A DNA stretch of 64,000 nt from Pseudomonadota bacterium (lineage in GTDB: Bacteria > Pseudomonadota > Gammaproteobacteria > Burkholderiales > Rhodocyclaceae), in NCBI GenBank assembly GCA_018241695.1, contig JAFEDH010000004.1:248001-312000 (forward strand). The letters run 5' to 3'. Position numbers and translations under genes: made by a program. Each line of letters starts with the position of its first letter. The stretch's first letter is position 1. The notes beneath the pieces are model-generated. The model worked only from the letters and a program-made list of their open reading frames with translations, was not told the DNA's origin and did not search any database. Below are positions 18,606 to 28,093 of the stretch, piece by piece.

Positions 18606-20315
18606 ATGACAAATACACTGATCCGTGGTGGTACCGTGGTGGATGGCACCGGCGCACCCGCCTTTACCGCCGATGTGCGCATTGCGGATGGACGCATCAC
18701 CGAAATCGGCGCCAGCCTTGCCTCGCGTGATGGCGAGCGCGTGGTCGATGCCCGTGGCTGCTGCGTGACGCCGGGCTTTATTGAAAGCCATACCCACTAC
18801 GACGGCACCGTGTGGTGGCAGCCCGATATGGACCCGGTCCCCGGTTACGGCGTCACCACGGTGGTGATGGGCAATTGCGGATTTGCCGCGGCGCCGCTGT
18901 CCGACGACGAGGCGGCGCGACTGGAAATGGTGAAGATTTTTTCCTTCTTTGAAGATATCCCCATCGAACCCTTTCTCCAGAACGTGCCCTGGGACTGGCA
19001 CTCCTGGCCCGAATACAAGCAGTCCCTCACCAGCAAGGTGAAGGTGCCCGTCAACTACGGCATCTTCGTCGGCCACATCGCCATCCGTCTGGCCGTGATG
19101 GGCATGGCCGCCTGGGAACGCAAGGCCACCGCGGAAGAAATCAGCCGCATGGCGAAGCTGCTCGACGAAGCGCTGGGGGCGGGAGCGATGGGGCTGTCCA
19201 CCAACCAGATGGATCATGACGGCGACAACCGCCCTATCCCCACCCTGCACGCCGACGATGCCGAATTCGAGGCCCTGCTCGATGTAATGCTGCGCCATCC
19301 CGGCACCACTCTGCAGGTGATCGTGGACACCTTCATGCGCCTGACCGCACCCGACACCGTGGAACGCTTCGAGCGCCTGACCGCCACGCGCCCGGTACGG
19401 GTGCAACTCGCGGGCGGTACGCCCACCCTGTATTTCCAGCAGGAGATTGCCGCCAAGATGCTGCCTCTGCATGAAAAGCACAAGCGTGAGGGCCGCGACA
19501 TCTGGTCCGGCTATGGCCATGTGGCCATTACCAGCGTCCTCAGCCTGAAGAAATCGCTGATCTTCGCCCAGTCCAATGAATATGTCTGGCATGAAGTGGT
19601 GCTGGCCGAGACCGCCGAGGAAAAGCTGAGTCTGCTCAAGGATCCGGAATGGCGCGCCCGTGCGCGCGACAGCTGGGACAACAAGGCCTGGGCGCACTCG
19701 CCCTTTTCTCCGGGTGCCGACCTGCATCTGCTGAATTCCGAAAACGGCGTGGGGCCGGTGAATATCACCCTGCGCGAATATGCGGCCCAGCGCGGCCTGC
19801 ATCGTGCCGACGCCATGGCCGAATGGTTCATCGCCAATACCGTGGATTCGACCGTCCACATGGCGCCTTTTCCCCAGAACGAGGATCTGGTGGTCTCCCT
19901 GATCAAGGATCCGCTCACCGTGGGCAACATCAGCGATGCCGGCGCGCATGGCCAGATGCTGTGTGGTGGCGGCGAAAACATGCTGCTGTTCACCAAGTAT
20001 CTGAAGAGTGGGCGCATCACCCTGGAGGAGGCCGTGCATGTGCAGACCGGGAAACTGGCGCGGCACTTCGGCTTTTCCGATATCGGCGAGATCAAGGTGG
20101 GCAAGCGCGCCGACCTGGTGGTCTTCAATCTTGACGAAATCGACTATCGCCCCATGCGCAAGGTGTACGACGTGCCCGATGGCAAGGGCGACCAGACCTG
20201 GCGCTGGACCCGCGATCCGGCACCCATGCGCATGACCATGGTGGGCGGTGTGCCAACCTTCGAAGCGGGGGGCACGACCGGCAATCGCCCCGGTGCTTTC
20301 CTGGGCGTCGCCTGA
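18606..20315 (+). CDS. amidohydrolase of the N-acyl-D-amino-acid deacylase type
   Basis: A 569-residue amidohydrolase-superfamily enzyme. The start LIRGGTVVDGTGAPAFTADV and GFIESHTHYDG give the composite beta domain and the HxH metal pair. GVTTVVMGNCGFAAAP contains the Cys that binds zinc in D-aminoacylases, and SDAGAHGQMLC near the C-terminus supplies the catalytic Asp. D-aminoacylases release free D-amino acids from N-acyl forms, but this long 550-580-residue branch is mostly uncharacterised and its substrate is unknown. Next downstream on the same strand is a MarR regulator. It is preceded by a 140-base gap without other genes. Confidence 0.85.
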   Translation: MTNTLIRGGTVVDGTGAPAFTADVRIADGRITEIGASLASRDGERVVDARGCCVTPGFIESHTHYDGTVWWQPDMDPVPGYGVTTVVMGNCGFAAAPLSDDEAARLEMVKIFSFFEDIPIEPFLQNVPWDWHSWPEYKQSLTSKVKVPVNYGIFVGHIAIRLAVMGMAAWERKATAEEISRMAKLLDEALGAGAMGLSTNQMDHDGDNRPIPTLHADDAEFEALLDVMLRHPGTTLQVIVDTFMRLTAPDTVERFERLTATRPVRVQLAGGTPTLYFQQEIAAKMLPLHEKHKREGRDIWSGYGHVAITSVLSLKKSLIFAQSNEYVWHEVVLAETAEEKLSLLKDPEWRARARDSWDNKAWAHSPFSPGADLHLLNSENGVGPVNITLREYAAQRGLHRADAMAEWFIANTVDSTVHMAPFPQNEDLVVSLIKDPLTVGNISDAGAHGQMLCGGGENMLLFTKYLKSGRITLEEAVHVQTGKLARHFGFSDIGEIKVGKRADLVVFNLDEIDYRPMRKVYDVPDGKGDQTWRWTRDPAPMRMTMVGGVPTFEAGGTTGNRPGAFLGVA

Positions 20316-20320
20316 CGGCT

Positions 20321-20343
20321 TTCCCCCTCTTGAGAGGGGGGAA
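20321..20343. other. hairpin after the amidohydrolase gene
   Basis: A C/G-rich inverted repeat (20321-20330 with 20333-20343, one bulged G) around a TG loop starts five bases after the amidohydrolase stop. It has no T-tract, so it is more likely an mRNA 3' stabiliser or weak terminator than a canonical terminator. Confidence 0.5.
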
Positions 20344-20398
20344 GGAAGTTGAAATGCAGGGGGTGGGCAGCCGCCGCGGAGTTTGCTACCGTTGCGCC

Positions 20399-20950
20399 AT
20401 GCCTACCGCCAAATTCCCCCCGCAACCCCCTGCCCGGCGGCAGGGGCGGCAGTCTCCCGATTCCGGGACGGACACGTTGCAACCTGCCCGGCTGCGTGAA
20501 TTCCAGAGCATCGGCTTTCTCCTGGGTGCGCTGGTCAGCCGTATTTCTGCCCGTTCCGATGTGGAACTGGCGCGTTGGAACATCACCGGTGTGCAGTTCG
20601 GCGTTTGCCGCATGATCCATGCCGGACTGGGGCGCACGGCGGCGGAGTTGTGCCGCTGCTACGGATATGACTCGGGGGCCATGGCCCGCATCCTGCGCTC
20701 GCTGGAGCAAAAAGGGCTGGTCCGGCGCGAACGGGTCGCGGATGACCAGCGTCAGGCACGGTTGCGTCTGACCGAGGCGGGCGAACACCTGCTGGGGGAA
20801 ACAGTGCCCTGCATGGAAAGCCTGTTCGCAATCTACGTGAGCGAGTTCTCCAGTACCGAACTGCAGCATTTCCGGCTGGATCTGGAGCGTATCTATTGTG
20901 GCGTCACCGGTACCGAACCAGTGATTCCCGCGGGCCGGCGGCGGGAGTGA
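20399..20950 (+). CDS. MarR-family transcriptional regulator
   Basis: A 183-residue winged-helix regulator. After a Pro-rich N-terminal extension (about 1-30) comes the helical dimer arm LREFQSIGFLLGALVSRISA, then the MarR winged helix with TAAELCRCYGYDSGAMARILRSLEQKGLVRRE, of which the recognition helix is DSGAMARILRSLEQKG, and wing DDQRQARLRLTEAG. MarR proteins usually repress neighbouring genes until a phenolic or other ligand binds; the amidohydrolase upstream is the natural candidate target. Start ATG 20399 is chosen; the frame is open to 20330 but that part overlaps the hairpin. Confidence 0.87.
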   Translation: MPTAKFPPQPPARRQGRQSPDSGTDTLQPARLREFQSIGFLLGALVSRISARSDVELARWNITGVQFGVCRMIHAGLGRTAAELCRCYGYDSGAMARILRSLEQKGLVRRERVADDQRQARLRLTEAGEHLLGETVPCMESLFAIYVSEFSSTELQHFRLDLERIYCGVTGTEPVIPAGRRRE

Positions 20951-20990
20951 AGGCAGGACCGGGAGCGCCGTAGCGCGCCCCGGCCCGTGT

Positions 20991-21425
20991 TCATTGCCCC
21001 GGGGGGGTGAAGATCAGGTCGTAGGTGTGGCCGCCATCGTCGAGGCAGACGCCACCGCCCTGACCCCGTCCGGTACCGAGCAGGTCGCAGCGCATGCCCT
21101 GGCCGTCCGCATTGTTGAGCAGGGCCTTGAACTGCACGCTGTCGCCATAGGAGCTGAAATAGGCGGAGCGCGGGGAACTGGGACCGCCGCCAATGCCCAG
21201 GCTTTCGATATAGCCGTAGGAATCCGAGGATGATGTTCTGACCAGGGGGCCGCTGTACTGTGTCTGATCGAGGGTGACGGACAGCGTCATGCGGCCGTTG
21301 CTGTCGGTGGTGATGGTGCCGGGGTGGATCTGGCCACCATTGCGACCCATCAGCTGCACCTGATAGGGCCCGGTGACGCAGCCACACAGTGCCAGGGTGG
21401 TCAGAAGGGCGAGGATCTTTTTCAT
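20991..21425 (-). CDS. hypothetical small lipoprotein
   Basis: A 144-residue protein with a lipoprotein signal: MKKILALLTTLALCGCVTG, lipobox ALCGC. A GGGAG ribosome site precedes the ATG at 21425. The mature part is beta-rich with many Gly and Ser, including QVQLMGRNGGQIHPGTITTD and a C-terminal pair of Cys (GMRCDLLGTGRGQGGGVCLD) that may form a disulfide. I do not recognise a named family. It is a single gene convergent with the MarR gene and divergent from uppP. Confidence 0.75.
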   Translation of the reverse strand: MKKILALLTTLALCGCVTGPYQVQLMGRNGGQIHPGTITTDSNGRMTLSVTLDQTQYSGPLVRTSSSDSYGYIESLGIGGGPSSPRSAYFSSYGDSVQFKALLNNADGQGMRCDLLGTGRGQGGGVCLDDGGHTYDLIFTPPGQ

Positions 21426-21669
21426 TGCAATCTCCCGTACGAGGAAGGGCGGGGACAACGGCGAACATCCCCTGCACCCAGTGTAGGTGTACCGTTCGAT
21501 TCTAGAGGAAGCAATCCGTTCCCTGCCTGTCGAAATGTGAAGGATTGTTGCAAGCCGGTGCCGCGTCCGGGCCCATGCTAGACTCGCCGCCGCCCGCCAT
21601 CCGCCATTCCATGCGCAGGCCACAACACCCTACGCCACACCCGCCCGCACCCACGACGCTTCCTCCCCG

Positions 21670-22497
21670 ATGGATTACACCCTCCTGCTCCACGCCCTGA
21701 TTCTGGGCATCGTCGAAGGTCTGACCGAATTCCTCCCGGTTTCCTCCACCGGCCATCTGATCCTCGTGGGGGACCTGCTCGGCTTCAACGATGATCGTGG
21801 CAAGCTGTTCGAGATCGTTATCCAGGCGGGGGCCATCCTCGCCCTGTGCTGGGAATACCGAACCCGTATCGGCGGCGTCCTGGGCGGGCTGCGCCGGGGC
21901 GAAGCTGCAGCGTTGCGGTTCACCCTGAATCTGGTCATCGCCTTCATGCCGCTGGCGATCATCGGCCTGCTCTTCAAGAAGGCGATCGAGCACACGCTTT
22001 TCAAGCCCGTCCCGGTCGCCATCGCCTTCATCGTCGGTGCATTCTTCATCCTCTGGGCCGAAAAGCGCCAGCATCACATCCGCTTCGAGTCGGTGGATCA
22101 ATTGGGGCCGGTCGAGGCCGTGAAACTGGGCTTTGCCCAGGCCCTGGCACTGATTCCCGGTACGTCCCGTTCCGGCGCCACCATCATCGGCGGCCTGCTG
22201 TTTGGCCTTTCGCGCAAGGCGGCGACCGAATTCTCCTTCTTTCTCGCCATTCCCACCCTGATCATGGCCACGCTCTACAGCCTGTACAAGGAGCGCGCCC
22301 TGCTCAATGCCGGCGATCTGGGCATGTGGGTGGCGGGTTTTGTCGCGGCTTTTGTCTCCGCCTTCCTTTGTGTGCGCTGGCTGCTGCGCTACATCACCCA
22401 GCACGATTTCATTCCCTTCGCCTGGTACCGGATCGGCTTCGGCCTGGTGATCCTTCTCACCGCCCACTACGGCTGGGTGAACTGGACCCAGGGGTGA
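21670..22497 (+). CDS. uppP: undecaprenyl-diphosphate phosphatase
   Basis: A 275-residue inner-membrane enzyme (BacA/UppP) that recycles the lipid carrier for peptidoglycan and other polymers and gives bacitracin resistance. Both family motifs are clear: [16 protein letters not shown] and [14 protein letters not shown], in a protein that is almost wholly hydrophobic (about 8 helices). Length is typical. Its stop overlaps the GTG start of the next gene (GTGA). It leads a six-gene plus-strand run ending with mtgA, so cell-wall steps bracket the run. Confidence 0.96.
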   Translation: MDYTLLLHALILGIVEGLTEFLPVSSTGHLILVGDLLGFNDDRGKLFEIVIQAGAILALCWEYRTRIGGVLGGLRRGEAAALRFTLNLVIAFMPLAIIGLLFKKAIEHTLFKPVPVAIAFIVGAFFILWAEKRQHHIRFESVDQLGPVEAVKLGFAQALALIPGTSRSGATIIGGLLFGLSRKAATEFSFFLAIPTLIMATLYSLYKERALLNAGDLGMWVAGFVAAFVSAFLCVRWLLRYITQHDFIPFAWYRIGFGLVILLTAHYGWVNWTQG

Positions 22498-23057
22498 TTC
22501 TCTATCTGCACGGATTCCGATCCTCGCCCCACTCCCGCAAGGCGGAGCAGATGCAGGTGGCCGCCGGAGTGGCGGGCGTCTCCTTCGCCTGTCCGGCCCT
22601 GCCGCCGTCACCCCGTGCGGCAATCGCCCTGGCGCAGGAACTCATCACCGGCTGCCGTGAGCCGGTCATCCTGATCGGTTCCTCTCTGGGCGGCTTCTAT
22701 GCCACCTGGCTCGCCGAGCGCCACCAGCTGCGTGCCGTGCTGGTGAATCCGGCCGTGGTGCCAGCCCTCGATCTGGTTCCCTACATCGGTCGCCAGACCA
22801 ATTACCACACCGGCGAGGCATTCGATTTCACCGCCGGCCACGTGGACGAACTGCTTGCCCTCGATACGCCTGCCCTGTCCCGTCCCGGGCGCTACTGGCT
22901 GCTGGTGGAGGAGGGTGACGAAGTGCTCGACTATCGCCTGGCCGTGGCCAGATACGCCGGAGCGCGACAGACGGTGCTGCCCGGCGGCGACCACGCCTTT
23001 TCCCGCTGGGCCGATTATCTTGAGCCCATCATCGATTTTGTCCGCTCTCCGGCATGA
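22494..23057 (+). CDS. yqiA: YqiA-type alpha/beta-hydrolase esterase
   Basis: A 187-residue small esterase. It starts at GTG 22494 ([14 protein letters not shown]), giving the oxyanion HGF motif at the very N-terminus as in E. coli YqiA. The nucleophile is Ser in [16 protein letters not shown], the acid is probably Asp in EEGDEVLDY, and the His is in PGGDHAF. Natural substrate is unknown; the E. coli enzyme hydrolyses short acyl esters. The reading frame is open far upstream (to 21846) but that part lies within uppP. It overlaps its neighbours on both sides by four bases. Confidence 0.9.
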   Translation: MILYLHGFRSSPHSRKAEQMQVAAGVAGVSFACPALPPSPRAAIALAQELITGCREPVILIGSSLGGFYATWLAERHQLRAVLVNPAVVPALDLVPYIGRQTNYHTGEAFDFTAGHVDELLALDTPALSRPGRYWLLVEEGDEVLDYRLAVARYAGARQTVLPGGDHAFSRWADYLEPIIDFVRSPA

Positions 23058-25003
23058 ACATCCTGTTTGAAGAAGACGGTGCCTTCAGGGCGGGCGTGCT
23101 CATGGCCGACAACGTCAGTTCCCTGCAGGTCGAGCTTCCCTCCGGCAAGCGCAGCAAGGTCAAGGCCGACAAGGTCATGCTGCGTTTCGATGCGCCTGCC
23201 GCCGGCGAATTGCTGGCCATGGCCGAAGCGGAAGCCACAGGGATCGACATCGATTTCCTCTGGGAAGTCTGCGCCGAAGCCGAATTTGGCTTCGAAGATC
23301 TGGCGCGGGAATACCAGGGCCACAAACCCACCGCCACCGAAGCGGCTGCCGTGCTGTTATGCCTGCATTCCGCGCCCATGTACTTCCATCGCAAGGGTCG
23401 TGGCCGCTACCGCAAGGCGCCGGCAGACATTCTCGCGGCAGCCAAGGCAGGGCTGGAAAAGAAGCGCCTCCAGGCCGAAACCCAGGCCCGCATGGCGGCG
23501 CAACTGGAGGCCGGCAACCTGCCCGCCGAATTCACGTCCCTGGTGCAGGAACTGCTCTACAAGCCCGACCGCAACCGCATCGAGACCAAGGCGCTGGAAG
23601 AGGCTTGCACCCGTACCGGGCTTTCCGTGCCCTATCTTCTGCAGCGTTGCGGCGCCCTGGGCGATACGCACGGCTACCACCTGGGGCGCTTCCTGTTCGA
23701 GTACTTTCCCGGGGGCACCGGTTTCCCGGGCGATGTATCGACCGTGCCCGGACAGGAGAATGCCGATCCAGCCGTTCCGGGGCTGGATGAACTGCCGCTG
23801 GCGGATGTCCGGGCGTTCTCCATTGATGATGCCCACACCACCGAGATCGACGATGCCCTTTCCGTTGTCCGTCGTGCGGATGGCGGCATGCGGGTCGGCA
23901 TCCACATCGCCGCCCCGGGGCTGGGGTTCGGCCTCGAAACCGGCCTGGGCCAGGTCGCCAGGCAGCGGCTGTCCACCGTCTATATGCCGGGGCGCAAGAT
24001 CACCATGCTGCCCGATGCGGTGGTGGAGCGCTTCACTCTGCTCGAGGGATGCAACCTGCCGGCGCTTTCCCTCTATCTGGATGTGTCGCCGGAACTGATC
24101 ATCCGTGGCCATGAAAGCCGCATCGAACGGGTGCCGATCGTGGCCAATCTGCGCCATCACGACATTGAGCCCCTGTTCAACGCGGATACCCTGGCCACCG
24201 GACTGACGGAGTTTCCGTTTCGTGACGAACTCGAAAGTCTGTGGGAACTGGCCACGGTACTGGAATCGGGGCGTGGCAAGGCCGGCGACAGCAGCCGGCG
24301 CAAGGAATACAATTTTCATGTCGACTGGGCCGCGACCACTGCCCAGGGGCCGGGCCGGATCGAGATTGTCGAGCGCGGGCGCGGCAGCCCCATCGATGTT
24401 CTGGTGGCCGAACTGATGATCGTGGTCAACGCCACCTGGGGCCGTATGCTGGCCGATGCCGGAGTGCCGGCCCTGTATCGTGCGCAGAGCACGGGCAAGG
24501 TGCGCATGACCACGGTGGCCGCGCCGCACGAGGGCCTGGGTGTGGACTGCTATGCCTGGACTTCGTCGCCCCTGCGCCGTTTTGTCGATCTGGCCAACCA
24601 GTGGCAGCTGATTGCCCATCTGCGGGGCGTACCACCCCCGTATCCGCCCAAGTCGACCGATCTTCTGGCGGCACTGCGCGATTTCGAGCTGACCTATGCT
24701 GCCTATGCCGATTTCCAGCGCGGCATGGAACGTTACTGGTGCCTGCGCTGGCTGCTGCAGGAGGGCGTCACCGAGACCGAGGCCCAGGTGCTGCGCGAGG
24801 ATCTGGTGCGCTTCGAGCATCTTCCCCTGGTGGTGCGCCTGCCCTCGCTGCCGGCCTGTCCGCCTTTCACCCGGATCCGGCTGGCGATCGAGCGCGTGGA
24901 TCTGCTCGAGGCGGAGATCCGTTGCCGATTTCTTGAAATACTGGCTCCTGCCGGCCCTGATGGCGCTTTAGGCACGTCCGGCGAGGTGGAAGGCGCGGAG
25001 TAA
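23054..25003 (+). CDS. RNase II/R-family exoribonuclease (RNB domain)
   Basis: A 649-residue protein with a central RNB catalytic domain. The metal-binding run SIDDAHTTEIDDALS carries the four acidic residues of the family, and the C-terminal part of the domain reads YAWTSSPLRRFVDLANQWQL, the usual tSPlRRyxDl motif. The N-terminal 200 residues are less conserved, and the C-terminal S1-like region is short. It would degrade single-stranded RNA 3' to 5'. It resembles the betaproteobacterial RNB proteins rather than E. coli Rnb itself, so I leave the symbol blank. ATGA overlap with yqiA. Confidence 0.9.
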   Translation: MNILFEEDGAFRAGVLMADNVSSLQVELPSGKRSKVKADKVMLRFDAPAAGELLAMAEAEATGIDIDFLWEVCAEAEFGFEDLAREYQGHKPTATEAAAVLLCLHSAPMYFHRKGRGRYRKAPADILAAAKAGLEKKRLQAETQARMAAQLEAGNLPAEFTSLVQELLYKPDRNRIETKALEEACTRTGLSVPYLLQRCGALGDTHGYHLGRFLFEYFPGGTGFPGDVSTVPGQENADPAVPGLDELPLADVRAFSIDDAHTTEIDDALSVVRRADGGMRVGIHIAAPGLGFGLETGLGQVARQRLSTVYMPGRKITMLPDAVVERFTLLEGCNLPALSLYLDVSPELIIRGHESRIERVPIVANLRHHDIEPLFNADTLATGLTEFPFRDELESLWELATVLESGRGKAGDSSRRKEYNFHVDWAATTAQGPGRIEIVERGRGSPIDVLVAELMIVVNATWGRMLADAGVPALYRAQSTGKVRMTTVAAPHEGLGVDCYAWTSSPLRRFVDLANQWQLIAHLRGVPPPYPPKSTDLLAALRDFELTYAAYADFQRGMERYWCLRWLLQEGVTETEAQVLREDLVRFEHLPLVVRLPSLPACPPFTRIRLAIERVDLLEAEIRCRFLEILAPAGPDGALGTSGEVEGAE

Positions 25004-25013
25004 AATTCCGGCC

Positions 25014-25904
25014 ATGCAGACTTTCCTGGCATGGCCAGGCCCCCTGGCCGCAATGGCCCCTGCCCGGCGCAATCTGACGCTGGCTGTGGCCGCGTCCCTG
25101 CTTGTTCACGCCGTGCTGCTCGCCATCCACTTCAAGCTGCCCGAGACCCTTGCGCGGGTGACCGAGCAGGCGCTCGACGTGGTGCTGGTCAACAGCAAGC
25201 ATGCCGAGCGTCCGCGGGATGCCCAGGTGCTGGCCCAGACCAATCTCGATGCCGGCGGCGATACCGAACAGGACCACCGTGCCGCCACCCCCCTGCCGCC
25301 GTCCGAGCAGACACATGCAGGCGACGACCTGGTCCAGGCCCAGCAGCGTGTGGAACAGCTGGAAACCCAGGCGCGGGAGGCGATGACCCGCCTCGATGCC
25401 GACCGCGCCATCGCCGTCAATCCGCAACGGCGCGACCAGGCACCGCCGGCCCCCCACGAGCCGCCGGGCACGGATCTCTACAGCCGCTCTCTGGCCATCG
25501 CCCGGCTCGAAGCCCAGATCGACAAGCAGATGGATCATTACAACAAGCGCCCCAAGGTCTATCGGGACGGTGTTCGTGCCCAGGAGTATCTGCCCGCCCA
25601 ATACCTCGAGGACTGGCGGCAGAAGGTGGAGCGGATCGGCAACCTGAACTATCCCGAAGCGGCGCGGGGGCACTTCTATGGTTCGCTCACGGTGTACATC
25701 GAGATCAACAGCGAGGGTGACCTGATGCGTGCCGAGATCAGGCGCTCTTCCGGGCAGAAGGTGCTGGACGAGGCGGCGCTGCGTATCCTGCGCCTGGCCG
25801 CACCCTATGGCCGTTTTCCGCCCCAGCTGAAGGAGAAGTTCGACATTCTCGCCTTCGCCCGGGTCTGGTCCTTCACCCGGGGCGACCAGTTCAAATCCCA
25901 ATGA
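25014..25904 (+). CDS. TonB-like energy transducer
   Basis: A 296-residue inner-membrane protein with one N-terminal anchor (LTLAVAASLLVHAVLLAIHF), a long periplasmic charged/Pro-containing linker with a possible coiled coil (about 95-150), and a TonB C-terminal domain: LNYPEAARGHFYGSLTVYI, continuing with EINSEGDLMRAEIRRSSG and the VLDEAALRILRLAAPY helix. TonB passes proton-motive energy to outer-membrane receptors. No exbB/exbD pair is next to it, so it may use one elsewhere or have another role. It is 11 bases after the RNase gene. Confidence 0.88.
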   Translation: MQTFLAWPGPLAAMAPARRNLTLAVAASLLVHAVLLAIHFKLPETLARVTEQALDVVLVNSKHAERPRDAQVLAQTNLDAGGDTEQDHRAATPLPPSEQTHAGDDLVQAQQRVEQLETQAREAMTRLDADRAIAVNPQRRDQAPPAPHEPPGTDLYSRSLAIARLEAQIDKQMDHYNKRPKVYRDGVRAQEYLPAQYLEDWRQKVERIGNLNYPEAARGHFYGSLTVYIEINSEGDLMRAEIRRSSGQKVLDEAALRILRLAAPYGRFPPQLKEKFDILAFARVWSFTRGDQFKSQ

Positions 25905-25917
25905 GGAAGGGGCATCC

Positions 25918-26730
25918 ATGACCGATCACTATGCCGTGACAGGTAATCCGATCGCCCATTCGCGGTCACCGACCATTCACACCTTGTTCGCCGCCCAGAC
26001 CGGGCAGGATCTGCGCTACGACGCCCTGCTCGCTCCGTTCGACGGATTCGCCACCACGGTGCGTGATTTCGCCGCTACCGGGGGGCGCGGCATGAATGTC
26101 ACGGTGCCCTTCAAGGAAGAAGCCTATCGCCTCGCCACCGTGCTGACGCCCCGGGCGCAGGCGGCGGGGGCGGTCAACACCCTTTCATTCGAGGGCGCCG
26201 ATATTCGCGGTGACAATACCGATGGCGCCGGTCTGGTACGTGATCTGGTGCATAACCTGGGGTGTCCCGTGGAGGGCCGCCGCGTCCTGCTGCTCGGCGC
26301 GGGCGGTGCCGCCCGGGGCGTGATCCAGCCCCTGCTCGAACATCGACCCGCGCGGCTGCTGATCGCCAACCGTACCGCGCACAAGGCTGCTGCCCTGGCC
26401 GGAGTCTTCCCGGGGACCACGGCATGTGATCTGCCCGCGTTGCAGGAGAGTGAAATGGCCTTCGATATCGTCATCAACGCCACTTCCTCCGGGCTGAGTG
26501 ACGAGGCCCTACCCCTGTCGGCGGGGATCTTCGCTGCCGGGGCTCTGGCGTATGAGATGGTGTATGGCAAGGCCACCCCTTTCCTGCGTCTGGCTGCGGC
26601 AGCCGAGGTGCGCGGGGTTGACGGCCTGGGCATGCTGGTGGAACAGGCGGCGGAGGCTTTCTTCGTCTGGCGTGGCGTGCGGCCCGATACCGGTCCGGTG
26701 CTGCGTCAGCTGCGTCCCGGTTCGGCCTGA
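25918..26730 (+). CDS. aroE: shikimate dehydrogenase
   Basis: A 270-residue NADP enzyme that reduces 3-dehydroshikimate to shikimate in aromatic amino-acid synthesis. It shows the shikimate-binding runs NPIAHSRSPTIH and MNVTVPFKEEA (catalytic Lys), then DNTDGAGLVRDL (catalytic Asp) and the Rossmann motif LLGAGGAARGV with the NADP-favouring ANRT. An AGGAAGGGG ribosome site precedes the ATG. Length is normal. It lies in the same run as tonB and mtgA. Confidence 0.96.
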   Translation: MTDHYAVTGNPIAHSRSPTIHTLFAAQTGQDLRYDALLAPFDGFATTVRDFAATGGRGMNVTVPFKEEAYRLATVLTPRAQAAGAVNTLSFEGADIRGDNTDGAGLVRDLVHNLGCPVEGRRVLLLGAGGAARGVIQPLLEHRPARLLIANRTAHKAAALAGVFPGTTACDLPALQESEMAFDIVINATSSGLSDEALPLSAGIFAAGALAYEMVYGKATPFLRLAAAAEVRGVDGLGMLVEQAAEAFFVWRGVRPDTGPVLRQLRPGSA

Positions 26731-26733
26731 GCC

Positions 26734-27432
26734 ATGCTGCTCGGCTTGGCGCGACGTATCCGTCAGGCGGCGATCGTGCTGGCCTTGCTGCTGCTTGCCT
26801 GGCAGGGCTGGTATTTCGGCTGGGTGCTGTGGTGGAAATACACGGACCCGGGGCGCACGGCCTTCATGGAGCAGCGGCTGGCCGAGCTGCGCGAGAAAAA
26901 CCCCACGGCGGAACTGAAGCATGCCTGGGTTCCCTACGGCAAAATTTCGCCCCAGCTCAAGCGTGCCGTGGTGGCCTCGGAAGATGACAAGTTCGTCGAC
27001 CACGAGGGGTTCGACTGGGAAGGCATGCAGAAGGCCATCGAGAAAAACGAGAAAAAGGGCAAGGTGGTGGCGGGTGGCTCGACCATTTCCCAGCAGCTGG
27101 CAAAAAACCTTTTTCTTTCCGCAGCCAAGACCCCCTGGCGCAAGGCACAGGAGGCAGTCATCACCCTTTGGCTGGAATGGCTCTGGGACAAGCGCCGCAT
27201 CCTCGAGGTGTATCTCAACTCGGTGGAATGGGGCGAGGGCGTATTCGGCGCGGAAGCTGCGGCACGCCGCTATTACGGCATCAGCGCGGCACGGCTGGAC
27301 GCGGAGCAGGCCGCCCGTCTGGCGGTGATGCTGCCCGCGCCGCGCCGCTACGAAAAAAATCCGTACTCCCCCTATCTCAACCTGCGTACCAGCGTGATTC
27401 TTGGGCGCATGCGGTTTTCGGAAGTGCCATGA
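26734..27432 (+). CDS. mtgA: monofunctional peptidoglycan glycosyltransferase
   Basis: A 232-residue GT51 enzyme that polymerises lipid II into glycan strands on the periplasmic face. One N-terminal membrane anchor (QAAIVLALLLLAWQGWYFGW) precedes the catalytic motifs VVASEDDKFVDHEGFDW (catalytic Glu), KVVAGGSTISQQLAKNLFLS and RRILEVYLNSVEWGEGVFG. There is no transpeptidase domain, so it is MtgA and not a class A PBP. It starts three bases after aroE and closes the run begun by uppP. Confidence 0.95.
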   Translation: MLLGLARRIRQAAIVLALLLLAWQGWYFGWVLWWKYTDPGRTAFMEQRLAELREKNPTAELKHAWVPYGKISPQLKRAVVASEDDKFVDHEGFDWEGMQKAIEKNEKKGKVVAGGSTISQQLAKNLFLSAAKTPWRKAQEAVITLWLEWLWDKRRILEVYLNSVEWGEGVFGAEAAARRYYGISAARLDAEQAARLAVMLPAPRRYEKNPYSPYLNLRTSVILGRMRFSEVP

Positions 27433-27543
27433 CGCAGGGGATCCGGTACGGCGGGCTATCATCCATGGTATCGACGGGGTCTTCCTGATTTTTCCGATCC
27501 CGACCCTGTCCGGAATCCGTTTACGACCCAGAATTACCGTCCC

Positions 27544-28041
27544 ATGACTGCAACTCCCTCGGCCCTGGAAGCGCTGCCTCATCTGAGCAAGAAGGTCTGC
27601 CTGTACTGGGGCAGCCCTGAATTCGAACCCTTCATCAATGCCCTGGTGCTCGATACGCGGGATGGCAAGCGCCAGGGGCTGCCGATGGTGGTGGGCGCAG
27701 AACTGCTGTGGCTGGTGGGAATCAACAAGTGGCATCGGGCGCTGGCCTATCAGGAGAAGCTGGGGATTGGTGCCGGCGAGGCCTATGCGAAGGTGCAGCG
27801 GGAAGATCTGGCCCGGGATGCAGGCAAGGATCCCTGGCTGGACCCCGCCTCGGGCGGCAGAGGCTCCCAGCAACGGCATACCGACCGGCCATCCGCAAGG
27901 CGACCGCGTCGGCGCAAGGGGGAGTCGACATGGTTCGGAATCCTGCTGGCCGCACTCACCAGCCGCATATTCCTTGGCATGATCGTCCTGCTGCTGACCG
28001 TCAGGCTCGTGTGGCCGTGGATCACGCTCTTCCTGCCGTGA
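27544..28041 (+). CDS. hypothetical protein with C-terminal membrane helix
   Basis: A 165-residue protein I do not recognise. An N-terminal soluble part (KKVCLYWGSPEFEPFINALV, then RDGKRQGLPMVVGAELLWLVGINKWHR in which I cite GAELLWLVGINKWHR) has the look of a small folded domain. A basic, polar linker (about 105-128) leads to one hydrophobic segment near the end (FLGMIVLLLTVRLVWPWI). A tail-anchored arrangement is likely. A TATCAT box at 27457-27462 may be its -10. It ends 52 bases before a TauE/SafE gene. Confidence 0.65.
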   Translation: MTATPSALEALPHLSKKVCLYWGSPEFEPFINALVLDTRDGKRQGLPMVVGAELLWLVGINKWHRALAYQEKLGIGAGEAYAKVQREDLARDAGKDPWLDPASGGRGSQQRHTDRPSARRPRRRKGESTWFGILLAALTSRIFLGMIVLLLTVRLVWPWITLFLP

Positions 28042-28093
28042 GCCTGCATTCCGGTCATGCGGTCGGTCTCTGCGCCAGATCGGGGGCCGCAGT

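Noticed and set aside
18360..20066. 568-codon open frame on the minus strand opposite the amidohydrolase gene
   Set aside because: The plus strand encodes the HTHYD and GNCG metal motifs in order; the antisense product has no family features.
20321..20343. Rho-independent terminator after the amidohydrolase gene
   Set aside because: The hairpin is strong but no T-tract follows on either strand, so I list it only as a hairpin.
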